Origin: Tannerella sp.
GTDB lineage: Bacteria > Bacteroidota > Bacteroidia > Bacteroidales > Tannerellaceae
Assembly (NCBI GenBank): GCA_031288935.1
Contig: JAITQL010000224.1
Coordinates: 1 to 5,567, forward strand
DNA: 5,567 nt
Direction: 5' to 3'
The notes beneath the pieces are model-generated. The model worked only from the letters and a program-made list of their open reading frames with translations, did not search any database and was not told where the DNA came from. Below are positions 1-5,567 of this stretch, one piece after another. A program made the position numbers and the translations under genes. Positions within the stretch are counted from its first letter, which is position 1. Each line of letters begins with the position of its first letter.

Positions 1-10
1 CCACAGTTTA

Positions 11-41
11 TTTGCCTGTTTTGTTTCCGTTTTTAAATTTG
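11..41 (+). promoter_or_regulatory. Candidate Bacteroidota promoter reading into the repeat region
   Basis: TTTG at 11-14 and TAAATTTG at 34-41 are separated by 19 bases, matching the known Bacteroides housekeeping pattern of TTTG near -33 and TAnnTTTG near -7. Transcription would start near 48 and run rightward into the 21-bp and 42-bp repeats, where I see no convincing gene. The product could be a non-coding repeat RNA, or the match could be chance in an A/T-rich stretch, since other TTTG tetramers occur nearby. The spacing is what makes it better than a random hit. Confidence 0.35.
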
Positions 42-127
42 TACAGTAGACAACCCGGAAAAAAAATAATGCGACATGATGGATGATTTTTTTCTTTTAT
101 TCAAAGTTCAAGATTCAAATCATCATT

Positions 128-232
128 CGCAGCTCTTAATTCTTCCGTCCCTGCACCTGATTCTATCAACCCTCTGTCTAATTTCACCAACCCTGCATCT
201 AATTCCGCCATCCTCTTGTCTGATTCCATCGT
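128..232. repeat. Degenerate 21-bp tandem repeat, five units
   Basis: Units start at 128, 149, 170, 191 and 212. Each follows a pattern like CCCTGCATCTAATTCCRCCA, with the TCTAATTC/TCTGATTC core best kept and the C-rich ends more variable. On the plus strand they would encode a seven-residue repeat of the type LIPPTLH within an open frame from 76 to 303. That frame is low-complexity, has no recognisable domain and ends inside the first 42-bp repeat, so I treat it as an accidental reading of repeat DNA. An 8-bp inverted repeat (AAGTTCAA at 104-111, TTGAACTT at 253-260) flanks the array. Confidence 0.7.
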
Positions 233-283
233 CCGCGAAAGAAATTTCTAATTTGAACTTCAAACAGATACGGTATCGCAGAC

Positions 284-607
284 TGCACGGAGGTTGCCTA
301 TGACGCAGGCAAGTATTTTGAAGGCTGCGCAGAGGTTGCCTATGGCGTAGGCAAGTATTTTGCAGGCTGCGGGAAGGTTGCCTACGGCGTAGGCAAGTAT
401 TTTAAAGGCTGCGGGAAGGTTGCCTATGACGTAGGCAAGTATTTTAAAGGCTGCAGGAAGGTTGCCTACGACGTAGGCAAGTATTTTAAAGGCTGCGGGA
501 AGGTTGCCTACGACGTAGGCAAGTATTTTGCAGGCTGCGGGAAGGTTGCCTATGACGTAGGCAAGTATTTTGCAGGCTGCACGGAGGTTGCCTATGACGT
601 AGGCAAG
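284..607. repeat. Eight-unit 42-bp tandem repeat, each unit with a palindrome
   Basis: The unit repeats with an exact 42-bp period and no indels. Each unit has a 19-bp palindrome, consensus TTGCCTAYGRCGTAGGCAA, at 294, 336, 378, 420, 462, 504, 546 and 588, followed by AGTATTTT, a variable triplet (GCA, AAA or GAA) and GGCTGC plus a few variable bases. The 7-bp arms are invariant except for one change in unit 1 (CAGGCAA). The next arm position varies T/C opposite G, so pairing is kept as T-G or C-G. Unit 8 decays after 607. Units 1 and 8 share the preceding ACGGAGG, while inner units mostly have GGGAAGG, as expected if the array expanded from its middle. There are no unique spacers, so it is not CRISPR. 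Its role is unknown. Confidence 0.92.
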
Positions 608-800
608 TCTGCCGGAAACTGCGGGAAAATTTATTTTATGTAATAATGATGAATTGCACTCCCTTAACTTTCGGTAGCAAATCGGGGTGGCGAGAGTTCC
701 GATATGAATACGTTATGATTGAACATAGCGCTAATTTTAAAACTGCGGCAAATACAGCGTAATTTTATGACTGTGCAAAAAAGAGGAACGGTTTTTCAAG
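608..800. other. Intergenic spacer without a recognisable gene
   Basis: I find no supported gene or RNA here. The stretch begins with the decayed end of the 42-bp array and three consecutive stop triplets (TAA TAA TGA, 641-649). It also holds an imperfect direct repeat (about 727-746 and 756-773) sharing AGCG, AATTTT and ACTG. The rest looks like ordinary A/T-rich spacer. Confidence 0.6.
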
Positions 801-806
801 AATGGA

Positions 807-846
807 GAATGGAGAATGACGGGGCACGGCATTTCATTCTCCATTC
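807..846. repeat. Left-arm hairpin of the composite element
   Basis: A 13-bp perfect inverted repeat (GAATGGAGAATGA at 807-819 and its complement at 834-846) surrounds a 14-base loop with GGGGCACGGC. A second copy of AATGGAGAATGG at 801-812 could pair alternatively. The matching structure on the right, in reversed orientation, is at 1327-1379. Confidence 0.8.
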
Positions 847-1028
847 CAAAGGCGGAAGCGTGTGCCGGAAACCCTCGCTCCCCTCTCTTGTGGAGAGGGG
901 CCGGGGGAGAGGTGGATTGCTGCACTGCGTTCGCAGGGACGGAGTGCGGCGTTTCTTTCGGGATAGCTGTTACCGGATGGCAAAACCCTGCCTAAGCATG
1001 GGAATCTCCCCATCGCAGCCGCCATGAC

Positions 1029-1157
1029 GGGCAACGCCCTGTGTATGGTGGCGCGACAACGCCCAAGCCCTGAAAGGGCGCAAGCAGATACAAATCCGGG
1101 CTTGCGCCCTTTCAGGGCTTCGGTGGTAATCGCCGACGGGGTCACAGGGCGTTGCCC
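1029..1157. repeat. Nested inverted repeats in the core of the palindromic element
   Basis: The central pair is a perfect 21-bp inverted repeat (1065-1085 with 1100-1120) around a 14-base loop. It is enclosed by a perfect 15-bp inverted repeat, GGGCAACGCCCTGTG at 1029-1043 with its complement at 1143-1157. Both pairs share a centre near 1092-1093. The outer copies can also fold locally: GGGC-AAC-GCCC at 1029-1039 and an 8-bp stem with GTT loop at 1143-1161. A further 6-bp stem with GTT loop lies at 1172-1186. The density of pairing suggests a structured nucleic acid rather than coding sequence. Confidence 0.85.
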
Positions 1158-1326
1158 TGTGCTAATGCTTAAAGGGCGTTGCCCTTCCGCCGTTTGCGGG
1201 GACGGGCGGTTGTTTGGGCAATGGCCGCGCTGTCATTCACCTCTCCCCCGGCCCCTCTCCACAAGAGAGGGGAGCGGGGGTTTCCGGCACGGGCTTCCGC
1301 CTTTTTCGGAGATTCTCCCTCAGGGA

Positions 1327-1379
1327 ATGGAGAATTGAGAATGACGAAATGCCGTGCCCCATCATTCTCAATTCTCCAT
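1327..1379 (-). terminator. Long hairpin just after the beta-helix gene; possible 3' end structure
   Basis: A perfect 18-bp inverted repeat (1327-1344 with 1362-1379) with a 17-base loop starts about 10 bases downstream of the stop codon of the minus-strand gene ending at 1389. No T-run follows on the minus strand, so it is not a classical intrinsic terminator. It would nonetheless be transcribed as a stable stem and could stabilise the 3' end or reduce read-through. It also forms the outer right arm of the palindromic element, so any effect on the operon may be incidental. Confidence 0.4.
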
Positions 1380-1391
1380 GCTCCATGCTCA
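1364..1391. repeat. Four 7-bp repeats overlapping the stop codon of the beta-helix gene
   Basis: Read on the minus strand, the units are TGAGCAT, GGAGCAT, GGAGAAT and TGAGAAT (pattern KGAGMAT), in immediate succession. Related units occur at 801-818 on the left arm and at 1327-1344. The TGA of the first unit (1391-1389) is the stop codon of the beta-helix gene, so the repeat supplies the end of the reading frame. Confidence 0.75.
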
Positions 1392-3482
1392 ATTCCCGCC
1401 GTTCCTGTATTTGTCCTTATACAGGCCGATGCTGTCGAACGGGATCCGCTGGAAACGGATCTCTTCCAGAACGGTTTCGTTTTCCGGATAGAATTTGCCC
1501 CGTGCAACGTCGATGCCGGAGGGGATTTCCCGCAGGACGTAATTGTCTTCTATCGTTATTTCGTCGACATCCTCTCCAACGTCCCGCCACTTGCCGCCAT
1601 AGCTTAGGTTGGAACGGAAGACGTTTCCTTTCGGCTGCGCCGGGTCGCCGTCCAGTATCTTCACCAGTTCGGGATAGCGAACGCTGTAGGGCGGCTGCGT
1701 ATAGTTGACGGCGTCCAGTTTGTCGTACATCTCGGGATACGTCTTCCTGTCCATGTAATATTTCGCCCAGTTCACTCCTCTGGCGTCGACATGGATGGAG
1801 GAGCCGCAGTCGACGAATACGTTGTTCTCGACCCGGTTGTCATGTCCTCCTCCCACAAAGGCGGCGATGCCGATGCGGTGGAAGACGTTGCCGAAAATGG
1901 TGGTCCCGCTCGCAAAATCATCCAGATAAATGGCATTGACGCCATACAGTTCCGGCCCGGTCTGGTGATGGAAATAATTGTACCGGATGACATTGCCGCG
2001 CATAGACCAGTCGCGCCCGATGTAGAACGCCCCGACGTCGCCCGTCTCCTGTGCAATGTCGTGCACCCGGTTGTATTCGAGCAGATGGTCGTTTCCGTCA
2101 AAGGCAACTGCCATGTGAGGCGCATCATGGATATAGTTGTGCGACATGACATTTCCGACGCCGTGAAGCATGACGGCCGGCCGGTAGGTTCGGTTGATGC
2201 GGCTGAAGTGGTGGATGTGGTTGTTGACGGCAAAATGGTGGCCGGGAGCAAGCGTGAGGCGGTCGCCGCCCTGCATGTGGATGCCGCCGTCGCCGAGGTT
2301 GTAGAGGTCGCAGCCGGAAACGCCGTTATGATGCCCGCCACTGATGGCGACGGCATTGTTGCCGATGTTGCGGACGGTGCAGCCGCCGATGGTGTTGTGG
2401 CTTCCCTCCTCCACCCTGATGGCGCTTCCCCGCGTATATTCAAAGGTAAACCCTTCGATCCGCACATGTTCCGCATGATCCAGGTGCAGCATCCAGTCCG
2501 TCATCAGAGACACGAAGGTCGAACCCGGATTCACCTGCGCGGGCGGCCAGAAATACAGCACTCCCTTCTTCCGGTCTACATACCATTCGCCGGGGCTGTC
2601 CAGTTCTTCCAGGATATTCAGGGCATAATAACGCTGTCCGGACGTATATCCGTAGACTCCGTGCGGCGGTTTGAGTACAAACTCTTTTTTCGCCGCGTCG
2701 ATCCGGTCTACCTTTACATACGAATCCGCCCAGTCCCAAGTCCAGTATCCCTGCAGCCAGACGTCGTCGTTCTCCAGCCAGGCGGAAGGCCTGTCTTCGC
2801 CGTAGGCAAAGCGGCCGTAATGCACGCCCTTGCCTGTCCGCTCGTCGCCGCCGAAAAGAGAATCGCCCGCTTGCGGAACGGAAGCGATGTGCATCCATTC
2901 GTTGTTGTTCGGATAACGCGCCAGGGTCATCGGCTCGCCGTTGAAGAAAAGCTCCATGCCGGAGGGCTGTGTAGCCCGTCCAAAGCCGCTGGCCGTCAGT
3001 TCGCCGTACCCGGCGATCCCCTGGTCTTTGAGGGAAGCCTGCACGATCCGGCCGTGAAACTCCTTTTTAATGCGTGATTGCGCTTCAGGGTCGTTCAGCG
3101 GCGTAAACTGTTTCACCTCTTCGCCGCCGATGAAGGATACGTGCTCGTCCGGACAGGCACGGTAGACTACCGGCGCGCCTTCTTTTCCGCTGTCTTCGCC
3201 GGTGAAGTGAAGGGTTTGGCGCAGCGGATAAACGCCCCCGCGCAGATAAACGGTAATCCCGTTACGCGGCAATCCGTTTTTCTGTTTGAAGGCACGGACT
3301 GCCAGCTGCGCCTTTTCTACTGTGCGGAAAGGCGCTTCCGCAGTGCCGGGCTGATCGTCGTTACCGTCCGTCGCAACATAAAACCCGGCCTGTTCCGGTG
3401 AACAGGCGACTACCGTAAACAACAGCAACGCTGACCATAACCGGTTCCGGCTGCTTCTTCCCAAGAGATTTCGATTTTTCAT
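1389..3482 (-). CDS. Lipoprotein with right-handed parallel beta-helix, GH141-like
   Basis: A 697-residue exported protein, probably a glycoside hydrolase. The N-terminus is basic (MKNRNLLGRSSRNR), then hydrophobic, ending in a lipobox VVAC with Cys27 as lipid anchor, so it should sit in the outer membrane or on the surface. Residues 34-63 (FYVATDGND..PGT..APFRTVEKA) form the usual cap of secreted beta-helix proteins. Residues about 115-335 form a separate beta-rich region with MELFFNGEPMTLARYPN (176-192) and LEELDSPGEWYVDRKKGVLY (291-310). Residues about 338-650 are the helix coils, with many N/H-rich turns, GDVGAFYIGRDW (481-492), NAIYLDDFASG (516-526) and GGGHDNRVENNVFVDCG (544-560). This architecture recalls GH141, which includes an alpha-L-fucosidase and a xylanase; D521, D522 and D566 are candidate catalytic acids, but this is inference. 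The start lies 6 bp after the upstream stop, preceded by A-rich sequence and no Shine-Dalgarno, so co-transcription with the esterase is likely. Length and C-terminus look complete. Other beta-helix families (pectin lyases, GH28-like) remain possible. Confidence 0.9.
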   Translation of the reverse strand: MKNRNLLGRSSRNRLWSALLLFTVVACSPEQAGFYVATDGNDDQPGTAEAPFRTVEKAQLAVRAFKQKNGLPRNGITVYLRGGVYPLRQTLHFTGEDSGKEGAPVVYRACPDEHVSFIGGEEVKQFTPLNDPEAQSRIKKEFHGRIVQASLKDQGIAGYGELTASGFGRATQPSGMELFFNGEPMTLARYPNNNEWMHIASVPQAGDSLFGGDERTGKGVHYGRFAYGEDRPSAWLENDDVWLQGYWTWDWADSYVKVDRIDAAKKEFVLKPPHGVYGYTSGQRYYALNILEELDSPGEWYVDRKKGVLYFWPPAQVNPGSTFVSLMTDWMLHLDHAEHVRIEGFTFEYTRGSAIRVEEGSHNTIGGCTVRNIGNNAVAISGGHHNGVSGCDLYNLGDGGIHMQGGDRLTLAPGHHFAVNNHIHHFSRINRTYRPAVMLHGVGNVMSHNYIHDAPHMAVAFDGNDHLLEYNRVHDIAQETGDVGAFYIGRDWSMRGNVIRYNYFHHQTGPELYGVNAIYLDDFASGTTIFGNVFHRIGIAAFVGGGHDNRVENNVFVDCGSSIHVDARGVNWAKYYMDRKTYPEMYDKLDAVNYTQPPYSVRYPELVKILDGDPAQPKGNVFRSNLSYGGKWRDVGEDVDEITIEDNYVLREIPSGIDVARGKFYPENETVLEEIRFQRIPFDSIGLYKDKYRNGGN

Positions 3483-3488
3483 ATCATT

Positions 3489-5408
3489 TTATTTTTGTGT
3501 ATCAAGTTTCCATTCGTCCGTTCTGAAAGGCGATGCCGGCAAGCCGAGCGAGTTGTAGAGATTGGCGTCGTCGGGATTGTTGCCCCACGCATAACGTACG
3601 GCGACGGGCGCCTTCACTTCGCTGCTGTGAACCACAACCGTGTTGCCGTCGATAAACGCCTTTGCCCATACGAATTTCTTGTTTGCTCCGGCAATGGCGA
3701 ACCCTTGCAGGTATTCATATTTCCGCTTTTTAACCACCAGTCTGTCGCCGATATGCGAAAAAGTCACTCTGATGATATCTCCGTCGACTTTCATGGACAC
3801 GTATTCCGGGCCGGAGTATTCGATATTCCGACCGTAAGTCTTTGCCAGGGCGTTCAATGCCAGCCGGCGGCCTACCTCCTGTTTATTCCTGGGATGGATG
3901 TCCTTTTCTTCGCCGATGTCGATAATCACGGCTTCGCCGGTATGAGGCAAGCCGAGTGTCTTGTGCTGGGATTCACGCAGCTCTGCCCACTGGCTTTCTG
4001 CGGGCTGTGCGTCCGGCTCCATGAAATTGGCCAGCTGTACGTAATAGAACGGCAGGTCGTTTTGTTTCCATGCGTTGCGCCAGCCGGTAATCAGATCGGG
4101 CAGCAGAAAGCGGTATTTCCACGCTTCGCCGGCATTCGACTCGCCCTGATACCAGATGGCGCCTTTGACGGGGAAGCGGGTCAGCGGCAACAGCATGGCA
4201 TGATACAGCAACGCCGGATATTCGTTGGGCATGAACGCCGGTCGAAAGGGCATCTCCGATTCCCTGTACAGCCATTCGCCGGCCAGGGGAACGTCCGTTT
4301 CGCCCGAGCGGAAGCAGATTTTATCACTGCCGAATCCGGCATCGCCCCCCGTGTTTACCACCCGGACAGCCAGTTCGTTTTTCCCTTCGCGCAACCATTC
4401 GGGGCAGACCGTATAACTGCGGGCGATGTCCGGTCGATTGGTAGCGCCGGCCAGATGTCCGTTCAGGTAGGTTTCATCGCGGTCGTCGATCTGTCCGAGA
4501 TGGAGCGACAGCGGTTGTGCGGCCTGTTCGGCGGTCAGGACAAACTCCTTGCGATACCAGACAACCCATGACCTGACGCCCGACTCGCTCCATTTGCCGG
4601 GAACTTTTGCCGGTTTCCATCCGGCAGCGGCAACGTCCGCAGCAAACCATTTTTCCGTCATACCCGTATCTTCAATCGTCATATTGGCCAAATCCATCCA
4701 GTACCACCGGTCGATCTCTTTCTGCAAGGCGGCGCTGTTCTGCATCTCCTGCACTTTCTCGCGATATTCGGCATAAGGCTCAATGGTCGGAAGGCTCATC
4801 CACGTCTCGATGTTAGTCCCTCCCCACGAGCAGTCAATCAGTCCGACAGGGATATTCAGATTGCGATGCAGTTCTCTTCCGAAGAAATAACCTGCGGCCG
4901 TAAAATCGCCGACCGTTTGCGGATTGCACTCCTGCCATCCGTCGCCGGTAATGGCAGCTTCCTGCAACGGGACGGCCGACATTTTCCGCGCAACCGACAA
5001 CAAGCGTATCTGTGGATAGCCGGCTTCGCTCACTTCCTTTTCGGCGTCTTTCGACCAGTTCACCGTCCATTGCATGTTCGACTGTCCGCTGCAAACCCAG
5101 ATGTCGCCAACCAGAATATTCTTCACGGTCAGCGCAGCGCCTTTCCCCTGGATAATCATTTCGTAAGGCCCGCCAAAAGGCATGGCTTTCAGCGTAGCAT
5201 TCCACGTTCCGTCCTTTCCGGTTTTTACTTTCAGGGTCTGTCCGTTCAAACGGATACGGACGGATTCGCCTTTATCCGCCCAGCCCCATAACCGGACGGG
5301 GGTATCTCTCTGAATCATCATATTGTCAGAGATATAAACCGGCACGCGGACAACCGCCATTGCCGGAAAAAAGAAACACAATAACAAGATAGAGTAGATA
5401 ATCTTCAT
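3489..5408 (-). CDS. Secreted SASA-type acetylesterase (sialate O-acetylesterase / CE20-like)
   Basis: A 639-residue SGNH-fold esterase that would remove O-acetyl groups from glycans in the periplasm. A signal peptide (residues 1-18, ending AMA) precedes an N-terminal beta domain (about 20-95). The catalytic domain then begins: GDIWVCSGQSNMQW (101-114) carries the nucleophile Ser110. IWYQGESN (418-425) is the second conserved block, and DIHPRNK (503-509) supplies Asp503 and His505. Between the two halves, about 235-380, lies an inserted jelly-roll-like region (WFAADVAAAGWKPAKVPG, VWYRKEFVL, TYLNGHLAG, ELAVRVVNTGGDAGFG) resembling GH2-type sugar-binding domains; this split arrangement is described for CE20 esterases. 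The C-terminal RYAWGNNPDDANLYNSLGLP (605-624) is typical of the family. I chose the ATG at 5408; an in-frame GTG at 5462 lies upstream of the -7 element and would replace a clean signal peptide. Families with this label act on many acetylated sugars, so sialic acid should not be assumed. It is first in the operon with the beta-helix gene. Confidence 0.94.
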   Translation of the reverse strand: MKIIYSILLLCFFFPAMAVVRVPVYISDNMMIQRDTPVRLWGWADKGESVRIRLNGQTLKVKTGKDGTWNATLKAMPFGGPYEMIIQGKGAALTVKNILVGDIWVCSGQSNMQWTVNWSKDAEKEVSEAGYPQIRLLSVARKMSAVPLQEAAITGDGWQECNPQTVGDFTAAGYFFGRELHRNLNIPVGLIDCSWGGTNIETWMSLPTIEPYAEYREKVQEMQNSAALQKEIDRWYWMDLANMTIEDTGMTEKWFAADVAAAGWKPAKVPGKWSESGVRSWVVWYRKEFVLTAEQAAQPLSLHLGQIDDRDETYLNGHLAGATNRPDIARSYTVCPEWLREGKNELAVRVVNTGGDAGFGSDKICFRSGETDVPLAGEWLYRESEMPFRPAFMPNEYPALLYHAMLLPLTRFPVKGAIWYQGESNAGEAWKYRFLLPDLITGWRNAWKQNDLPFYYVQLANFMEPDAQPAESQWAELRESQHKTLGLPHTGEAVIIDIGEEKDIHPRNKQEVGRRLALNALAKTYGRNIEYSGPEYVSMKVDGDIIRVTFSHIGDRLVVKKRKYEYLQGFAIAGANKKFVWAKAFIDGNTVVVHSSEVKAPVAVRYAWGNNPDDANLYNSLGLPASPFRTDEWKLDTQK

Positions 5409-5439
5409 GATTTCAGTTGTTAATATTAATATTATGCGG

Positions 5440-5447
5440 CAAAGGTA
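5440..5447 (-). promoter_or_regulatory. -7 promoter element of the esterase/beta-helix operon
   Basis: On the minus strand the sequence reads TACCTTTG, an exact TAnnTTTG match. It ends 31 bases before the ATG at 5408, giving a leader of roughly 25 bases. I see no TTTG at the expected -33 distance, so the promoter may be weak or activator-dependent. The same octamer occurs inside the beta-helix gene (2441-2448), so position, not the motif alone, supports the call. The leader contains a 14-bp A/T palindrome (TAATATTAATATTA, 5421-5434) and no Shine-Dalgarno sequence. Confidence 0.6.
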
Positions 5448-5462
5448 GAAAAAAACAGTCAC

Positions 5463-5567
5463 AGTGCGATGTGTTTCTCCGCCAAATCCTTTATTTCGCC
5501 ATTTTCACCGAACGCACTCCTGCAAACCTGCACTCCTGATGAAACTTTTATTGAGAAGTTGAAAGAA
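5463..5567. other. Right-edge flank with open frames on both strands, unassigned
   Basis: On the minus strand a frame is open from the window edge to a TGA at 5459-5461, ending GENGEIKDLAEKHIAL; it could be the 3' end of an upstream gene in the same direction. On the plus strand a frame opens at ATG 5469 (MCFSAKSF...) and runs off the edge, ending TPDETFIEKLKE; it could be a divergent gene. Both cannot easily be real, and with about 33-35 codons each I cannot choose. A 9-bp direct repeat, GCACTCCTG at 5514-5522 and 5530-5538, suggests the stretch may instead be repetitive spacer. Confidence 0.3.

Larger units (their letters stand above)
801..1391. repeat. Composite palindromic element (large inverted repeat with nested hairpins)
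   Basis: Two arms in inverted orientation bracket a hairpin-rich core. The inner arm segments 848-914 and 1238-1304 are reverse complements with three mismatches over 67 bases by my alignment. Each contains an 8-bp hairpin (CCCCTCTC, loop TTGTG, GAGAGGGG; left copy 880-900). The outer segments are hairpins of their own, 807-846 on the left and 1327-1379 on the right. Their loops carry the same GGGGCACGGCATT sequence in opposite orientation. The right arm has about 20 extra bases near 1305-1326. Every open frame here is explained by repeat sequence; one yields the peptide SPPAPLHKRGERG, which I recall as common in spurious ORFs from repeats of this type. It resembles a MITE-like or REP-type non-autonomous element. 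No transposase or target-site duplication was identified. Confidence 0.75.

Noticed and set aside
76..303. 75-codon plus-strand frame downstream of the candidate promoter (MMDDFFLLF...)
   Set aside because: Its middle is the 21-bp repeat read as a low-complexity LIxPTLH pattern, it has no domain, and its end lies inside the first 42-bp repeat.
284..607. CRISPR array
   Set aside because: The whole 42-bp unit is conserved, with no unique spacers between repeats, and no cas genes are nearby.
801..1391. Integron attC site or complete insertion sequence
   Set aside because: No integrase or transposase frame is present, and I did not recognise attC core sites; only non-coding inverted repeats are seen.
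719..1708. Several overlapping open frames of 60-165 codons on both strands
   Set aside because: They run through inverted repeats and give mirror-image peptides such as SPPAPLHKRGERG and LSPGPSPQERGA; those extending past 1389 are shadows of the beta-helix gene.
1791..3077. Long plus-strand frame of 428 codons
   Set aside because: It is antisense to the beta-helix gene. Its valine/alanine/aspartate-rich repetitive composition mirrors that gene's N/H-rich coils, and no domain is visible.
3495..4571. Plus-strand frame of 358 codons
   Set aside because: It is antisense to the esterase, whose catalytic motifs and family signatures are unambiguous.

Overview
The window looks like a stretch of a Bacteroidota (most likely Bacteroidales) chromosome. 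The evidence is the gene content (a SASA-type acetylesterase next to a lipoprotein beta-helix glycan enzyme), the absence of Shine-Dalgarno sequences before either start codon, and an exact TAnnTTTG-type -7 promoter element upstream of the first gene. I cannot assign a genus. The two genes look clearly richer in G+C than the A/T-rich promoter stretch between 5409 and 5460.

Only two convincing genes are present, both on the minus strand, covering about 1389-5408 and separated by 6 bp. The promoter-proximal gene (3489-5408) encodes a secreted SGNH/SASA esterase of the 'sialate O-acetylesterase' type, whose catalytic domain is interrupted by a jelly-roll-like domain as in the CE20 family. The second gene (1389-3482) encodes a lipoprotein with a right-handed parallel beta-helix that resembles GH141-type proteins. 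Together they form a small two-gene carbohydrate-degradation operon: the esterase would remove O-acetyl groups and the beta-helix enzyme would cut the exposed glycan at the periplasm or cell surface. No SusC/SusD pair or regulator lies in the window, so the substrate is open.

The left quarter (1-1388) holds no gene I can support, but it is densely repetitive. In order it contains a promoter-like motif (11-41), five degenerate 21-bp repeats (128-232), and eight tandem 42-bp repeats each carrying a near-perfect palindrome (284-607). An unremarkable spacer (608-800) follows, then a roughly 590-bp composite palindromic element (801-1391). That element has two inverted arms, each with its own hairpins, around a core with a perfect 21-bp inverted repeat. 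Its right tip is a set of 7-bp repeats that contains the stop codon of the beta-helix gene.

The right edge (5463-5567) is the region upstream of the operon. Short open frames run off the edge on both strands and neither can be assigned.
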